From positions 3,322,501 to 3,386,500 of the forward strand of contig NZ_CP017940.1 of NCBI RefSeq assembly GCF_002764115.1: DNA of 64,000 bases, read 5' to 3'. Origin of the DNA: Phyllobacterium zundukense (GTDB lineage Bacteria > Pseudomonadota > Alphaproteobacteria > Rhizobiales > Rhizobiaceae). Below, piece by piece: positions 9,258 to 17,553 of the stretch. Both the position numbers and the translations under genes were made by a program. The stretch's first letter is position 1; each line of letters begins with the position of its first letter. The notes under the pieces were generated by a model. That model was not told where the DNA came from. It saw only the letters and a program-made list of their open reading frames with translations, and did not search any database.

Positions 9258-10556
9258 ATGGTTCAGGATTTCGGCATACGCTCATCTTATCTGTCGCGCC
9301 GCCTGCGGCTGACAACGCTCATCCGCTTGCGCTGGCTTGCCGTCGCCGGCCAGAGCATCGCTGTACTTTTCGTCGCTCTCTATCTCAAATTTCCCTTCCC
9401 CGTCAGCATCTGCTTCGCGCTGATCGCCTGCTCGGCATGGCTCAACCTTCTGATGTCGTTCCGTTATCCGATCAACCACCGGCTCGAGCCGCGCGCGGCG
9501 ATTACGGTTCTTGCCTTCGATATCCTGCAGGTGGCGGGCCTGCTCTACATGACCGGCGGGCTGCAAAACCCGTTTGCCGTGCTGATGATCGTCCCGGTCA
9601 TCATTTCCGCGACGTCGCTGCCGGCCTATGCGACCGCGGCGCTCGGCCTGCTCGTTACCATCTGCGCCACCCTCCTGGCAAACGTGTATCTGCCGCTGCC
9701 CTGGTATCCCGGCGAGACGATGCAGCTGCCCTTCGTGCTGATCGCCGGCGTCTGGTGCTCCGTGGTTTCGGCGCTGGCCTTCACAGCCGTCTATGCCTAC
9801 CGCGTCGCCGAAGAGGCCCGCCTGCTCGCTGACGCCCTGACCGCCACCGAACTGATCCTGCAGCGTGAACAGCACCTTTCCGCGCTGGATGGGCTTGCTG
9901 CTGCCGCCGCCCACGAACTCGGCACGCCGCTTGCCACCATCGCGCTTGTCGCCAAGGAAATGGAGCGAAGCCTGAAGCAGGACGAACGCTACGCCGAAGA
10001 CATCGAGCTCTTGCGCTCACAGACGGAACGCTGCCGCGAAATCCTGAAACGGCTGACGAGCCTTTCCTCGACCAGCGAGGAACACATGTCGCGATTGAAG
10101 ATTTCCTCGCTGATCGAGGAAGTCATCGAGCCCAATCGCAATTTCGGCATCAACATCAAGGTGACCAAATTGCGCGGCGAGGGTATCGAGCCGGTCATCC
10201 GCCGCAATCCTGGCATCATCTATGGCCTTGGCAATCTCGTCGAGAACGCGGTCGATTTTGCCCGCGAGACCATCGAGGTCAACTGGGGCTGGACCGACAA
10301 GAGCCTGGAGATCATCGTCAGCGACGATGGCAAGGGTTTCGCGCCCGATATTCTGGACCGTATCGGCGAGCCCTACACCACCGGGCGCGATCGCGAGACC
10401 AATGAACATGGCGGCGGACTGGGCCTCGGCCTGTTCATTGCCAAGACGCTGCTGGAGCGCTCAGGGGCCTCCATTACCTTCCGCAACCGCAACGATCCGG
10501 GCCAGGGCGCGGAAGTCGTCGTGACCTGGCCGCGCAATCAATTGATGCCAGATTGA
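9258..10556 (+). CDS. regB: Redox-sensing histidine kinase RegB/PrrB/ActS
   Basis: Membrane sensor kinase of the global redox two-component system that controls respiration, CO2/N2 fixation or acid response in alphaproteobacteria. The 432-residue protein has about six N-terminal membrane segments, the quinone-interaction motif GGLQNPFA at 100-107, the phosphoacceptor His219 in AAAHELGTPLA, and a conserved redox cysteine, Cys259, in the linker ERCREIL. ATP-binding N and G boxes follow (LVENAVDFA, GGGLGLGLF). No clear Shine-Dalgarno sequence precedes the ATG and it lies six bases after the HepT-like gene, so translation may be coupled to that gene. The response regulator follows 119 bases downstream. 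Confidence 0.93.
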   Translation: MVQDFGIRSSYLSRRLRLTTLIRLRWLAVAGQSIAVLFVALYLKFPFPVSICFALIACSAWLNLLMSFRYPINHRLEPRAAITVLAFDILQVAGLLYMTGGLQNPFAVLMIVPVIISATSLPAYATAALGLLVTICATLLANVYLPLPWYPGETMQLPFVLIAGVWCSVVSALAFTAVYAYRVAEEARLLADALTATELILQREQHLSALDGLAAAAAHELGTPLATIALVAKEMERSLKQDERYAEDIELLRSQTERCREILKRLTSLSSTSEEHMSRLKISSLIEEVIEPNRNFGINIKVTKLRGEGIEPVIRRNPGIIYGLGNLVENAVDFARETIEVNWGWTDKSLEIIVSDDGKGFAPDILDRIGEPYTTGRDRETNEHGGGLGLGLFIAKTLLERSGASITFRNRNDPGQGAEVVVTWPRNQLMPD

Positions 10557-10588
10557 TAATCTTTGACATTTTGTTCATTGCGAACCAT

Positions 10589-10639
10589 TAGAGCATTATA
10601 CGGTAATGAAACGCATTCTATTTACCGCACAATGCTCTA
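10589..10639. repeat. Imperfect 18-bp inverted repeat in front of regA
   Basis: Arms 10589-10606 (TAGAGCATTATACGGTAA) and 10622-10639 pair with only two mismatches around a 15-base spacer. It occupies most of the regB-regA gap and ends 36 bases before the regA ATG. Such TAGAGC-type palindromes are scattered through rhizobial intergenic DNA; here it could fold in the regBA transcript or act as an operator. Confidence 0.7.
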
Positions 10640-10675
10640 CGGAGTATATTTGTAGAAAATGAGCAGGAAAACCTG

Positions 10676-11239
10676 ATGGACAACACGGATCAGGACGATA
10701 TTGCAGCCATTGGCGGTGATCGCACGCTTCTTCTTGTTGACGACGACAAGCCATTCTTGCAGCGCCTTGCGCGTGCCATGGAGACCCGCGGCTTCACTGT
10801 CGCCATCGCCGACTCGGTTGAAGCGGGTCTTGCCAGCGTCAAGACCCAGGCTCCCGCCTATGCGGTCGTCGACATGCGCCTTGGCGACGGCAATGGTCTC
10901 GACATCATCGAGGCCATCCGCGCGCGCCGCGAGGATACACGGGCAATCGTCCTGACCGGCTATGGCAATATTGCGACGGCCGTTAACGCGGTCAAACTCG
11001 GCGCTATCGACTATCTGTCGAAGCCTGCCGATGCGGATGAGGTCTTTGCCGCGCTGACCCGGCGCTCCGGTGAGAAAATCGCCCCGCCGGAGAATCCGAT
11101 GTCAGCGGACCGGGTCCGCTGGGAACACATCCAGCGCGTCTACGAAATGTGCGACCGCAATGTTTCCGAAACGGCCCGCCGCCTCAACATGCATCGCCGC
11201 ACCCTGCAGCGCATATTGGCAAAGCGTGCACCTCGTTAG
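10676..11239 (+). CDS. regA: Response regulator RegA/PrrA/ActR
   Basis: DNA-binding partner of RegB. The 187-residue protein has a receiver domain with the acidic pocket VDDDK (21-25), phosphoacceptor Asp66 in VVDMRLGDGNG, and Thr/Lys switch positions in LTGYGN and LSKPAD. A Fis-type helix-turn-helix occupies about 145-187 (NVSETARRLNMHRRTLQRIL), the highly conserved RegA C-terminus. A proline-containing hinge (APPENP) separates the domains. The gene follows regB on the same strand with an intervening palindrome, a common alphaproteobacterial order. Confidence 0.95.
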   Translation: MDNTDQDDIAAIGGDRTLLLVDDDKPFLQRLARAMETRGFTVAIADSVEAGLASVKTQAPAYAVVDMRLGDGNGLDIIEAIRARREDTRAIVLTGYGNIATAVNAVKLGAIDYLSKPADADEVFAALTRRSGEKIAPPENPMSADRVRWEHIQRVYEMCDRNVSETARRLNMHRRTLQRILAKRAPR

Positions 11240-11255
11240 GTGCCACGCTTATCTG

Positions 11256-11435
11256 CCCCCATGTGGGGGAGAAAGCGATTTCAGCATCTTAGCGAGCGCA
11301 GCGAAGCTCAAGTGCTAGAAATCGCAAGAGAGGGGATTTGCTTCCCCGAACTACCCCCTCACTTGGATTTTCCAAGAATTTAGCAAAGGGGCTAAATCCA
11401 AGAAAATCGCTTTCTCTCCCGCAAGGGGAGAGATA
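11256..11435. repeat. Degenerate palindromic intergenic repeat after regA
   Basis: GGGGGAGAAAGCGATT (11265-11280) is the reverse complement of AATCGCTTTCTCTCCC (11405-11420) apart from the outermost bases, so the whole gap between regA and mmcB can fold back on itself. Smaller hairpins lie inside (for example CTTGGATTTTCCAAG near 11361). No ORF is supported. It resembles non-coding rhizobial mosaic repeats and could also separate the two convergent genes transcriptionally. Confidence 0.6.
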
Positions 11436-11456
11436 ATCGGCATCTGCCGTATGTAC

Positions 11457-11951
11457 CTACTCCAAATCCGTCTCGGGCAGATGGATGCCTGACAGCTCGG
11501 CCAGCGTCATGCGCGCCGCACTGACCCGGGCAAATCGCAGCGTCATGGCCTTGCGCGTTGCGCCTGCCAATTTGTGCTCCGGCGCATCGCGGATGATCTC
11601 CGCACCATAGCCGTCGGAAAGGATGAACCCGCAATCCTGCGGGAAGATTTCCGCCGGAACACCGGGATGCGTGGCGAAGAACAGCCGGTCGCAATGCTCG
11701 CGGTAGATCGGCCACTTGCGGTCCACCTTCCAGTCCTCGATCGACGACTTGATCTCGACAATCCAGATTTCACCGCTGCGCGTCAGTGCCACGAGATCGG
11801 CGCGGCGGCCCGATGCCAGCGGCAGTTCCGGCATCACTGCTAGACCGAGCTCAAGGAAAAGCCGCTGCACGCCGCGCCGCACCAGCATGGCGTTTTCCGA
11901 TTGCCGCCCGTCGGCGAGCGGGTTTGTCTGACCTGGAATCACAAGGGGCAT
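11457..11951 (-). CDS. mmcB: MmcB family DNA repair-associated protein
   Basis: A 164-residue cytoplasmic protein of the MmcB/DUF1052 family, which has a restriction-endonuclease-like fold and is linked to ImuAB-type mutagenic repair in Caulobacter. The conserved opening PLADGRQSENAMLVRRGVQR, the nuclease-like acidic/lysine pair in WIVEIKSS and the SDGYGAEI segment are all visible. I chose the ATG at 11949-11951 because family members begin close to this conserved block; an in-frame ATG at 12020 adds 23 atypical residues. It converges on regA across a repeat-filled gap. Confidence 0.85.
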   Translation of the reverse strand: MPLVIPGQTNPLADGRQSENAMLVRRGVQRLFLELGLAVMPELPLASGRRADLVALTRSGEIWIVEIKSSIEDWKVDRKWPIYREHCDRLFFATHPGVPAEIFPQDCGFILSDGYGAEIIRDAPEHKLAGATRKAMTLRFARVSAARMTLAELSGIHLPETDLE

Positions 11952-12129
11952 GGCCTGAACAATATCGGCAAATTTGCAACCATGCGCGAGAAAACGCACC
12001 GCAACGTTGAAGAAAGGCATGGTTAACAGGAAACTACGCTTTACGGTTAATCAGGCATTAACAATAGTGGCCCTACAGAGGCAATAGAAAAAGCCAACAC
12101 AGATTCGCATAATATTCAATGGGGTGACC

Positions 12130-12747
12130 ATGCAACTGAAGACTATCGTCCTTGCGGTTGGACTGATGGGTGCAACCGTTCTGAGCGGCTGTTCGACCAT
12201 CGGATTCAGCTTTTCGACCGCTTCCTATAATTCCGTCGTTGACGCCGGCTATGTCATTCCCGCAATTCCTCGCACCAAGATCCCGCCGCAGTTCCTGCGT
12301 CAGGAAGTCCGCTATGAGGGCGGCGAGGCACCGGGGACGATCATCGTCGATACGGGTGCGAAATATCTCTATTACGTCCTCGGTGGCGGCAAGGCGATGC
12401 GCTATGGCATCGGCGTCGGCAAGCAGGGCTTCGAATGGCACGGTTCCGCACGCGTTGCACTGAAGCGCGAATGGCCGACATGGACACCGCCGAAGGAAAT
12501 GATCCAGCGCCGGCCTGAACTTGCCGAATTCCGCGATGGCATGGATCCCGGTCTGCAGAATCCGCTCGGCGCCCGCGCGCTCTACCTCTTCAACAAGGGT
12601 GGCGACACCGGCTACCGCCTGCACGGCACGCCGGAATGGTGGTCGATCGGCAAGGCCATGTCCTCCGGCTGCATCCGCCTGATGAACCAGGACATTATCG
12701 ACCTCTACAACCGCGCGGAAGTCGGCGCCAAGGTCGTCGTCAGGTAA
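12130..12747 (+). CDS. L,D-transpeptidase lipoprotein (ErfK/YbiS/YkuD family)
   Basis: Envelope enzyme that forms 3-3 peptidoglycan crosslinks or attaches peptidoglycan to envelope proteins. From the ATG at 12130 it is 205 residues with a signal sequence and lipobox VLSGC (Cys21). The YkuD catalytic motif is complete: His165-Gly166 (RLHGTPEWW) and SSGCIR with Cys181. A GTG at 12124 is an alternative start two codons upstream. A strong terminator follows at 12771-12800, so the gene is probably monocistronic. Which of the two reactions it performs cannot be told from sequence. Confidence 0.9.
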   Translation: MQLKTIVLAVGLMGATVLSGCSTIGFSFSTASYNSVVDAGYVIPAIPRTKIPPQFLRQEVRYEGGEAPGTIIVDTGAKYLYYVLGGGKAMRYGIGVGKQGFEWHGSARVALKREWPTWTPPKEMIQRRPELAEFRDGMDPGLQNPLGARALYLFNKGGDTGYRLHGTPEWWSIGKAMSSGCIRLMNQDIIDLYNRAEVGAKVVVR

Positions 12748-12770
12748 TTTGCTGGCTCATGGATTAATCG

Positions 12771-12800
12771 AAAAGGCCGCTTTCGAGCGGCCTTTTTATT
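12771..12800 (+). terminator. Rho-independent terminator after the L,D-transpeptidase gene
   Basis: AAAAGGCCGC, TTTC loop-side bases and GCGGCCTTTTT form a GC-rich stem followed by a T run, about 25 bases beyond the stop codon. Confidence 0.88.
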
Positions 12801-12883
12801 TGCCGAACCGAATTTTGCCGTGTTGACCTGATCGATAGGCCGCCCATAGATTGCGCCCTGTAGACTTCAGAAGTTGCGCATAA

Positions 12884-14530
<1,647 letters not shown>

Positions 14531-14594
14531 TCGGCTCTGGACCTTGCGTTTCGATCTGATAGAATCTGAGCATTATTTTAGCTTAGGATTTCCA

Positions 14595-14837
14595 ATGACG
14601 AATACGACTTACAATTTGGTGCTGGACCATCTTCGTGCAATCCGTGCTGATGTTGCCTCGATCAAATCCGAGACGAAGGACATCAAAACACGGATGACTG
14701 CGCTTGAGATCGCTATGGCAGGTTTTGCTTCTTCTGAAATGAACCATTTTGCCAGCTTGGCGGGAAGGGCAGATCGAACCGACAGCCGATTGGACCGGAT
14801 CGAGCGTCGACTCGAAATCATCGACACAGCCAACTAG
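14595..14837 (+). CDS. Small predicted coiled-coil protein
   Basis: An 80-residue, charged, soluble protein with heptad-like hydrophobic spacing (LVLDHLRAIRADVASIK and LDRIERRLEII). The start at 14595 follows a TAGGAT ribosome-binding site; an upstream in-frame start at 14544 adds residues without such character. I do not recognise a function. The start lies 64 bases after pgm, so it may be transcribed with it. A phage- or repeat-associated origin is possible because a palindromic element follows, but nothing else supports that. Confidence 0.6.
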   Translation: MTNTTYNLVLDHLRAIRADVASIKSETKDIKTRMTALEIAMAGFASSEMNHFASLAGRADRTDSRLDRIERRLEIIDTAN

Positions 14838-14900
14838 CGCAATGCTTGTTTAGACAAAATCGCGCCCTCTCCCCAAGGGAGAATAGTGCGCTCCACCCTT

Positions 14901-14937
14901 GCCACCTCTTTCTTCTCCCCAGCGGGGAGAAGGTGGC
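14901..14937. repeat. Rhizobial-type short palindromic repeat
   Basis: GCCACCT (14901-14907) and AGGTGGC (14931-14937) enclose a second stem, CTTCTCCCC paired with GGGGAGAAG. The text CTTCTCCCC...GGGGAGAAGGTGGC followed by a GATGAGGGGG tail is a familiar high-copy intergenic repeat of Hyphomicrobiales. It lies beside the larger palindromic element that starts at 14990. The stretch 14838-14900 holds only a degenerate TAGACAAAAT fragment resembling that element's end. Confidence 0.65.
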
Positions 14938-14989
14938 CCGAAGGGTCGGATGAGGGGGATGCATTGCCTCCGCCAAAACAGGAGACGAT

Positions 14990-15266
14990 CTAGAGCAAGT
15001 TTTATCTATTTAGAGTCGTTCTGCCGGAGGGAATTCGTGGACAAGGTCAAGGGCTTTGGCGAGGCCGATGTTTATCCATCGGACGACGCCGAAGACCGCA
15101 GGATTTGGCCCGAATTCACCCGGCCCTTCGGGTTTCCGGATGGCGGCCAACCACTTTGTCAGCTGGCTTCGTCCGATGGAAAGACATCGGCCTCGCCACC
15201 TTCCGCGTGGATTGCCTCGCCGTCCGGGAAACAGAACTGGCTCTAAATAGACAAAATTTGCTCTAG
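14990..15266. mobile_element. 277-bp palindromic MITE/RIME-like element
   Basis: The ends are 26-bp inverted repeats (14990-15015 and 15241-15266), identical except for two positions and beginning with CTAGAGC. Inside, 15058-15088 is the inverse of 15167-15197 at 28 of 31 positions, and each of these copies contains its own CCGATG/CATCGG hairpin. The centre (around 15118-15134, ACCCGG...CGGGT) is also self-complementary, so the whole unit can form one long cruciform. There is no coding potential. This architecture fits a non-autonomous miniature element or the rhizobial RIME class. A lone copy of the end sequence occurs at 17325. Confidence 0.72.
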
Positions 15267-15300
15267 CGCAAGACCGGTGGCTTGCCCCGACAAACGTGCT

Positions 15301-17256
15301 CTAATTCGCGTGCGACCCGTGCGCCTGTATGATCGCCTCCGCTTCCTTGCCGTATAATTCCTCGAAATGATCGAAGCTCTTGGAGTAGGTGCCGATGCCC
15401 TGCGTAGCGGAGCGCAAAGAACGTGCCAGTTCGTCGAGCGCGCTGCCGGGAATGAGAGCCCGGAAATTATCCCACCCCTTTGCCGATTCGTCCCGGTCGA
15501 ACCCGAGGACCTGCCCCTTGAAGGCCGAGACGATCGGCACAAGACTGCCGGAGTGGATGGAAGGGATGTGAATCTCCACCCGGAATATCGGCTGCATCAG
15601 CACGGCGGAAGCTTGGGCAAGCGCATCGCGTACACCCATTTTGCCCGCCGCCCGGAACGCGAACTCCGAACTGTCGACGGAATGGTGCTGGCCATCGGTC
15701 AGCGTCACGCCGACATCGATGACCCGAAGACCCAGGGGACCTTTTTCCATCGCCTCGCGAGCCCCCGCCTCGACGGCCGGGATGAAGTTGCGCGGAACGG
15801 CGCCACCCTTGACGGTTTCGGCAAAGGTGAAACCGTCGCCGCGCCCATTGGGGTGGACGCTCAGTTTCACGTCCGCAAATTGTCCGGCGCCGCCGGTCTG
15901 CTTGCGATGGCGGTAATGAACGTCCGACGATTTTGAAATCGTCTCCCGGTAAACCGGGCTGGGCATCCGGTCCGATACATCCACGTGGAAGACCTCGGCC
16001 AGCGTCTTGCAAAGATCGCGCAAGTGCACAGGTCCCTGGGCGGAGATCAGCTGGGCACCGGTCCCCTCCTCCTGCACGACCTTCAGACCGCGATCCGTCT
16101 CGGTAAGTTTCGCCAGTGTTTCCGAAAGCTTGGTTTCGTCGCGTTCGCTTGCCGGTACCAGGATTCTTTCGAGCATCGGTGTCGGCGGTGCCGTCCATTC
16201 GGGTGCCGGGAGAGCGGCATCGGCCGTCAGCAGCGACGGGACAGGCAGGTGATCGGACTTGACCGTGGCGAAGACATATCCCGCTGCTGGCGTTTCCGTC
16301 GCAATGGGCTTGCCCGTTCCTGGATCCTGCACCGGCCCCAACCGTGATCCACCCAGCACCGCCCCTTGTTTCAGCCCATTGGCAATCGCACGGACAAGCA
16401 CGGTCTTGCCAACATTCTGGCGATAGTAGGCATGAAAGCCAACGGCCGCCAATGCAGTTTCATTGCCGTTGCCAGCAGCGGCGAGCCGTTTTCGCAGCGT
16501 CTCGACCGGCGGTGCTTCATGGCGGAGTGCCTTCATCAACCGCATGATACCGTTGCTGTGGCTTGCGGCGCCGACGAGTACCGGGATGATCTTGTTCTCC
16601 CGCAGAACCCGCGAGGAGATGGCATAGATGGCGTCGCTGGGCGGTTCGCGGTCTTCGATAAGTTCTTCCAGGAGCCAATCGTCGAATTCGGAAAGATGCT
16701 CGAGGAATTCGGCCCGCGCCTCGTGTTCACGCTCCACGTCGCTTTCGGGGATCTCGATCAGCGATGATGGCTGGCCTTCCCGGTAGCGCCAGGCCCGCTC
16801 CGAAATCAGGTCGCAACTGCCAACGATCTTGTCACCTTCCCTGATTGGAATCTGCCGGAGGATCAGCGTGTGGCTGGCATAGTCCTGCAGGGAGGCGATG
16901 ACATCTCTCAGCCGTCCCCTTGGTTCATCCATCCGGTTGACGAAGAGGATGCACGGCGTTCCCGATGCTTCGATGACCCGCAGATACGGGGCCGCGAGGA
17001 CAGCCTCTTCCGGCGCGGGTGAAACACACAGGATGCAGGCATCGCTTGCCAGGAGCGCATCCTGCGCATGGGCCAGGGCTTCGCCCGATCCCGGCGTATC
17101 CAATGCACACCATGCTTCATTGCCGAAGGTGAACTCCGTCAGGCCCAGCCCGTATGGAGAGACCGATCTCTTCGGTGCACCTTCCAGCGCGGCCAGCTTT
17201 TCCACCACCGTGGATTTGCCGGTCTGCGAGGGTCCAAGTATCGTAAAGCAGCGCAT
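15301..17256 (-). CDS. Degenerate elongation factor G-like GTPase
   Basis: An EF-G paralogue of 651 residues, shorter than true EF-G (about 695) and with altered G motifs: P-loop GPSQTGKS at 8-15, G3 DTPGSGE from Asp53 in place of DTPGHVD, and NRMD at 107-110 in place of NKMD. EF-G domains II-V follow, with recognisable QTGGAGQFADV and domain IV/V text (VPRNFIPAVEAGAREAM). Such proteins are widespread in alphaproteobacteria and their role in translation is undefined. The start at 17256 has a strong GGGAGGA site six bases upstream; an upstream in-frame ATG adds nine residues. It sits alone between repeat ends. Confidence 0.82.
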   Translation of the reverse strand: MRCFTILGPSQTGKSTVVEKLAALEGAPKRSVSPYGLGLTEFTFGNEAWCALDTPGSGEALAHAQDALLASDACILCVSPAPEEAVLAAPYLRVIEASGTPCILFVNRMDEPRGRLRDVIASLQDYASHTLILRQIPIREGDKIVGSCDLISERAWRYREGQPSSLIEIPESDVEREHEARAEFLEHLSEFDDWLLEELIEDREPPSDAIYAISSRVLRENKIIPVLVGAASHSNGIMRLMKALRHEAPPVETLRKRLAAAGNGNETALAAVGFHAYYRQNVGKTVLVRAIANGLKQGAVLGGSRLGPVQDPGTGKPIATETPAAGYVFATVKSDHLPVPSLLTADAALPAPEWTAPPTPMLERILVPASERDETKLSETLAKLTETDRGLKVVQEEGTGAQLISAQGPVHLRDLCKTLAEVFHVDVSDRMPSPVYRETISKSSDVHYRHRKQTGGAGQFADVKLSVHPNGRGDGFTFAETVKGGAVPRNFIPAVEAGAREAMEKGPLGLRVIDVGVTLTDGQHHSVDSSEFAFRAAGKMGVRDALAQASAVLMQPIFRVEIHIPSIHSGSLVPIVSAFKGQVLGFDRDESAKGWDNFRALIPGSALDELARSLRSATQGIGTYSKSFDHFEELYGKEAEAIIQAHGSHAN

Positions 17257-17324
17257 TGGCCATCCTCCCTCAGCCATGTTCACTATTCTCCCATCACCAA
17301 GATGCCCCGAACCGGCGCGATACG

Positions 17325-17343
17325 CTAGAGCAAGTTTTGTCTA
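17325..17343 (+). repeat. Solo copy of the palindromic element terminus
   Basis: These 19 bases repeat the outer end of the element at 14990 (CTAGAGCAAGTTTT then GTCTA, matching the right-hand variant). No matching inverted partner is evident before the next gene, so it looks like a truncated copy. The rest of the gap to 17553 holds no other structure that I can identify except the GGAGAGGG ribosome-binding site before the cyclase. Confidence 0.6.
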
Positions 17344-17553
17344 CGCGGAGCTATGAATCTGGTCGAAATGGCGTGAGCCATTGGCGCGCACGAGCACGCA
17401 ATATCGAACAGCAAATGACAGGATCGCCAAAAAGACCTCACTCGCAGAGAGAAGGAAACGAGAGTAGAATTCGCGAGGTCGGAAAGACGGTAGTGTCCCG
17501 TCCAACGCAGGACCCAATAGCAAGGGCTTCTTCACCTTGCTGGAGAGGGTGCC

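Noticed and set aside
15016..15240. A small gene inside the palindromic element
   Set aside because: Open frames here are by-products of the palindrome; the two strands give similar translations and no ribosome-binding site fits.
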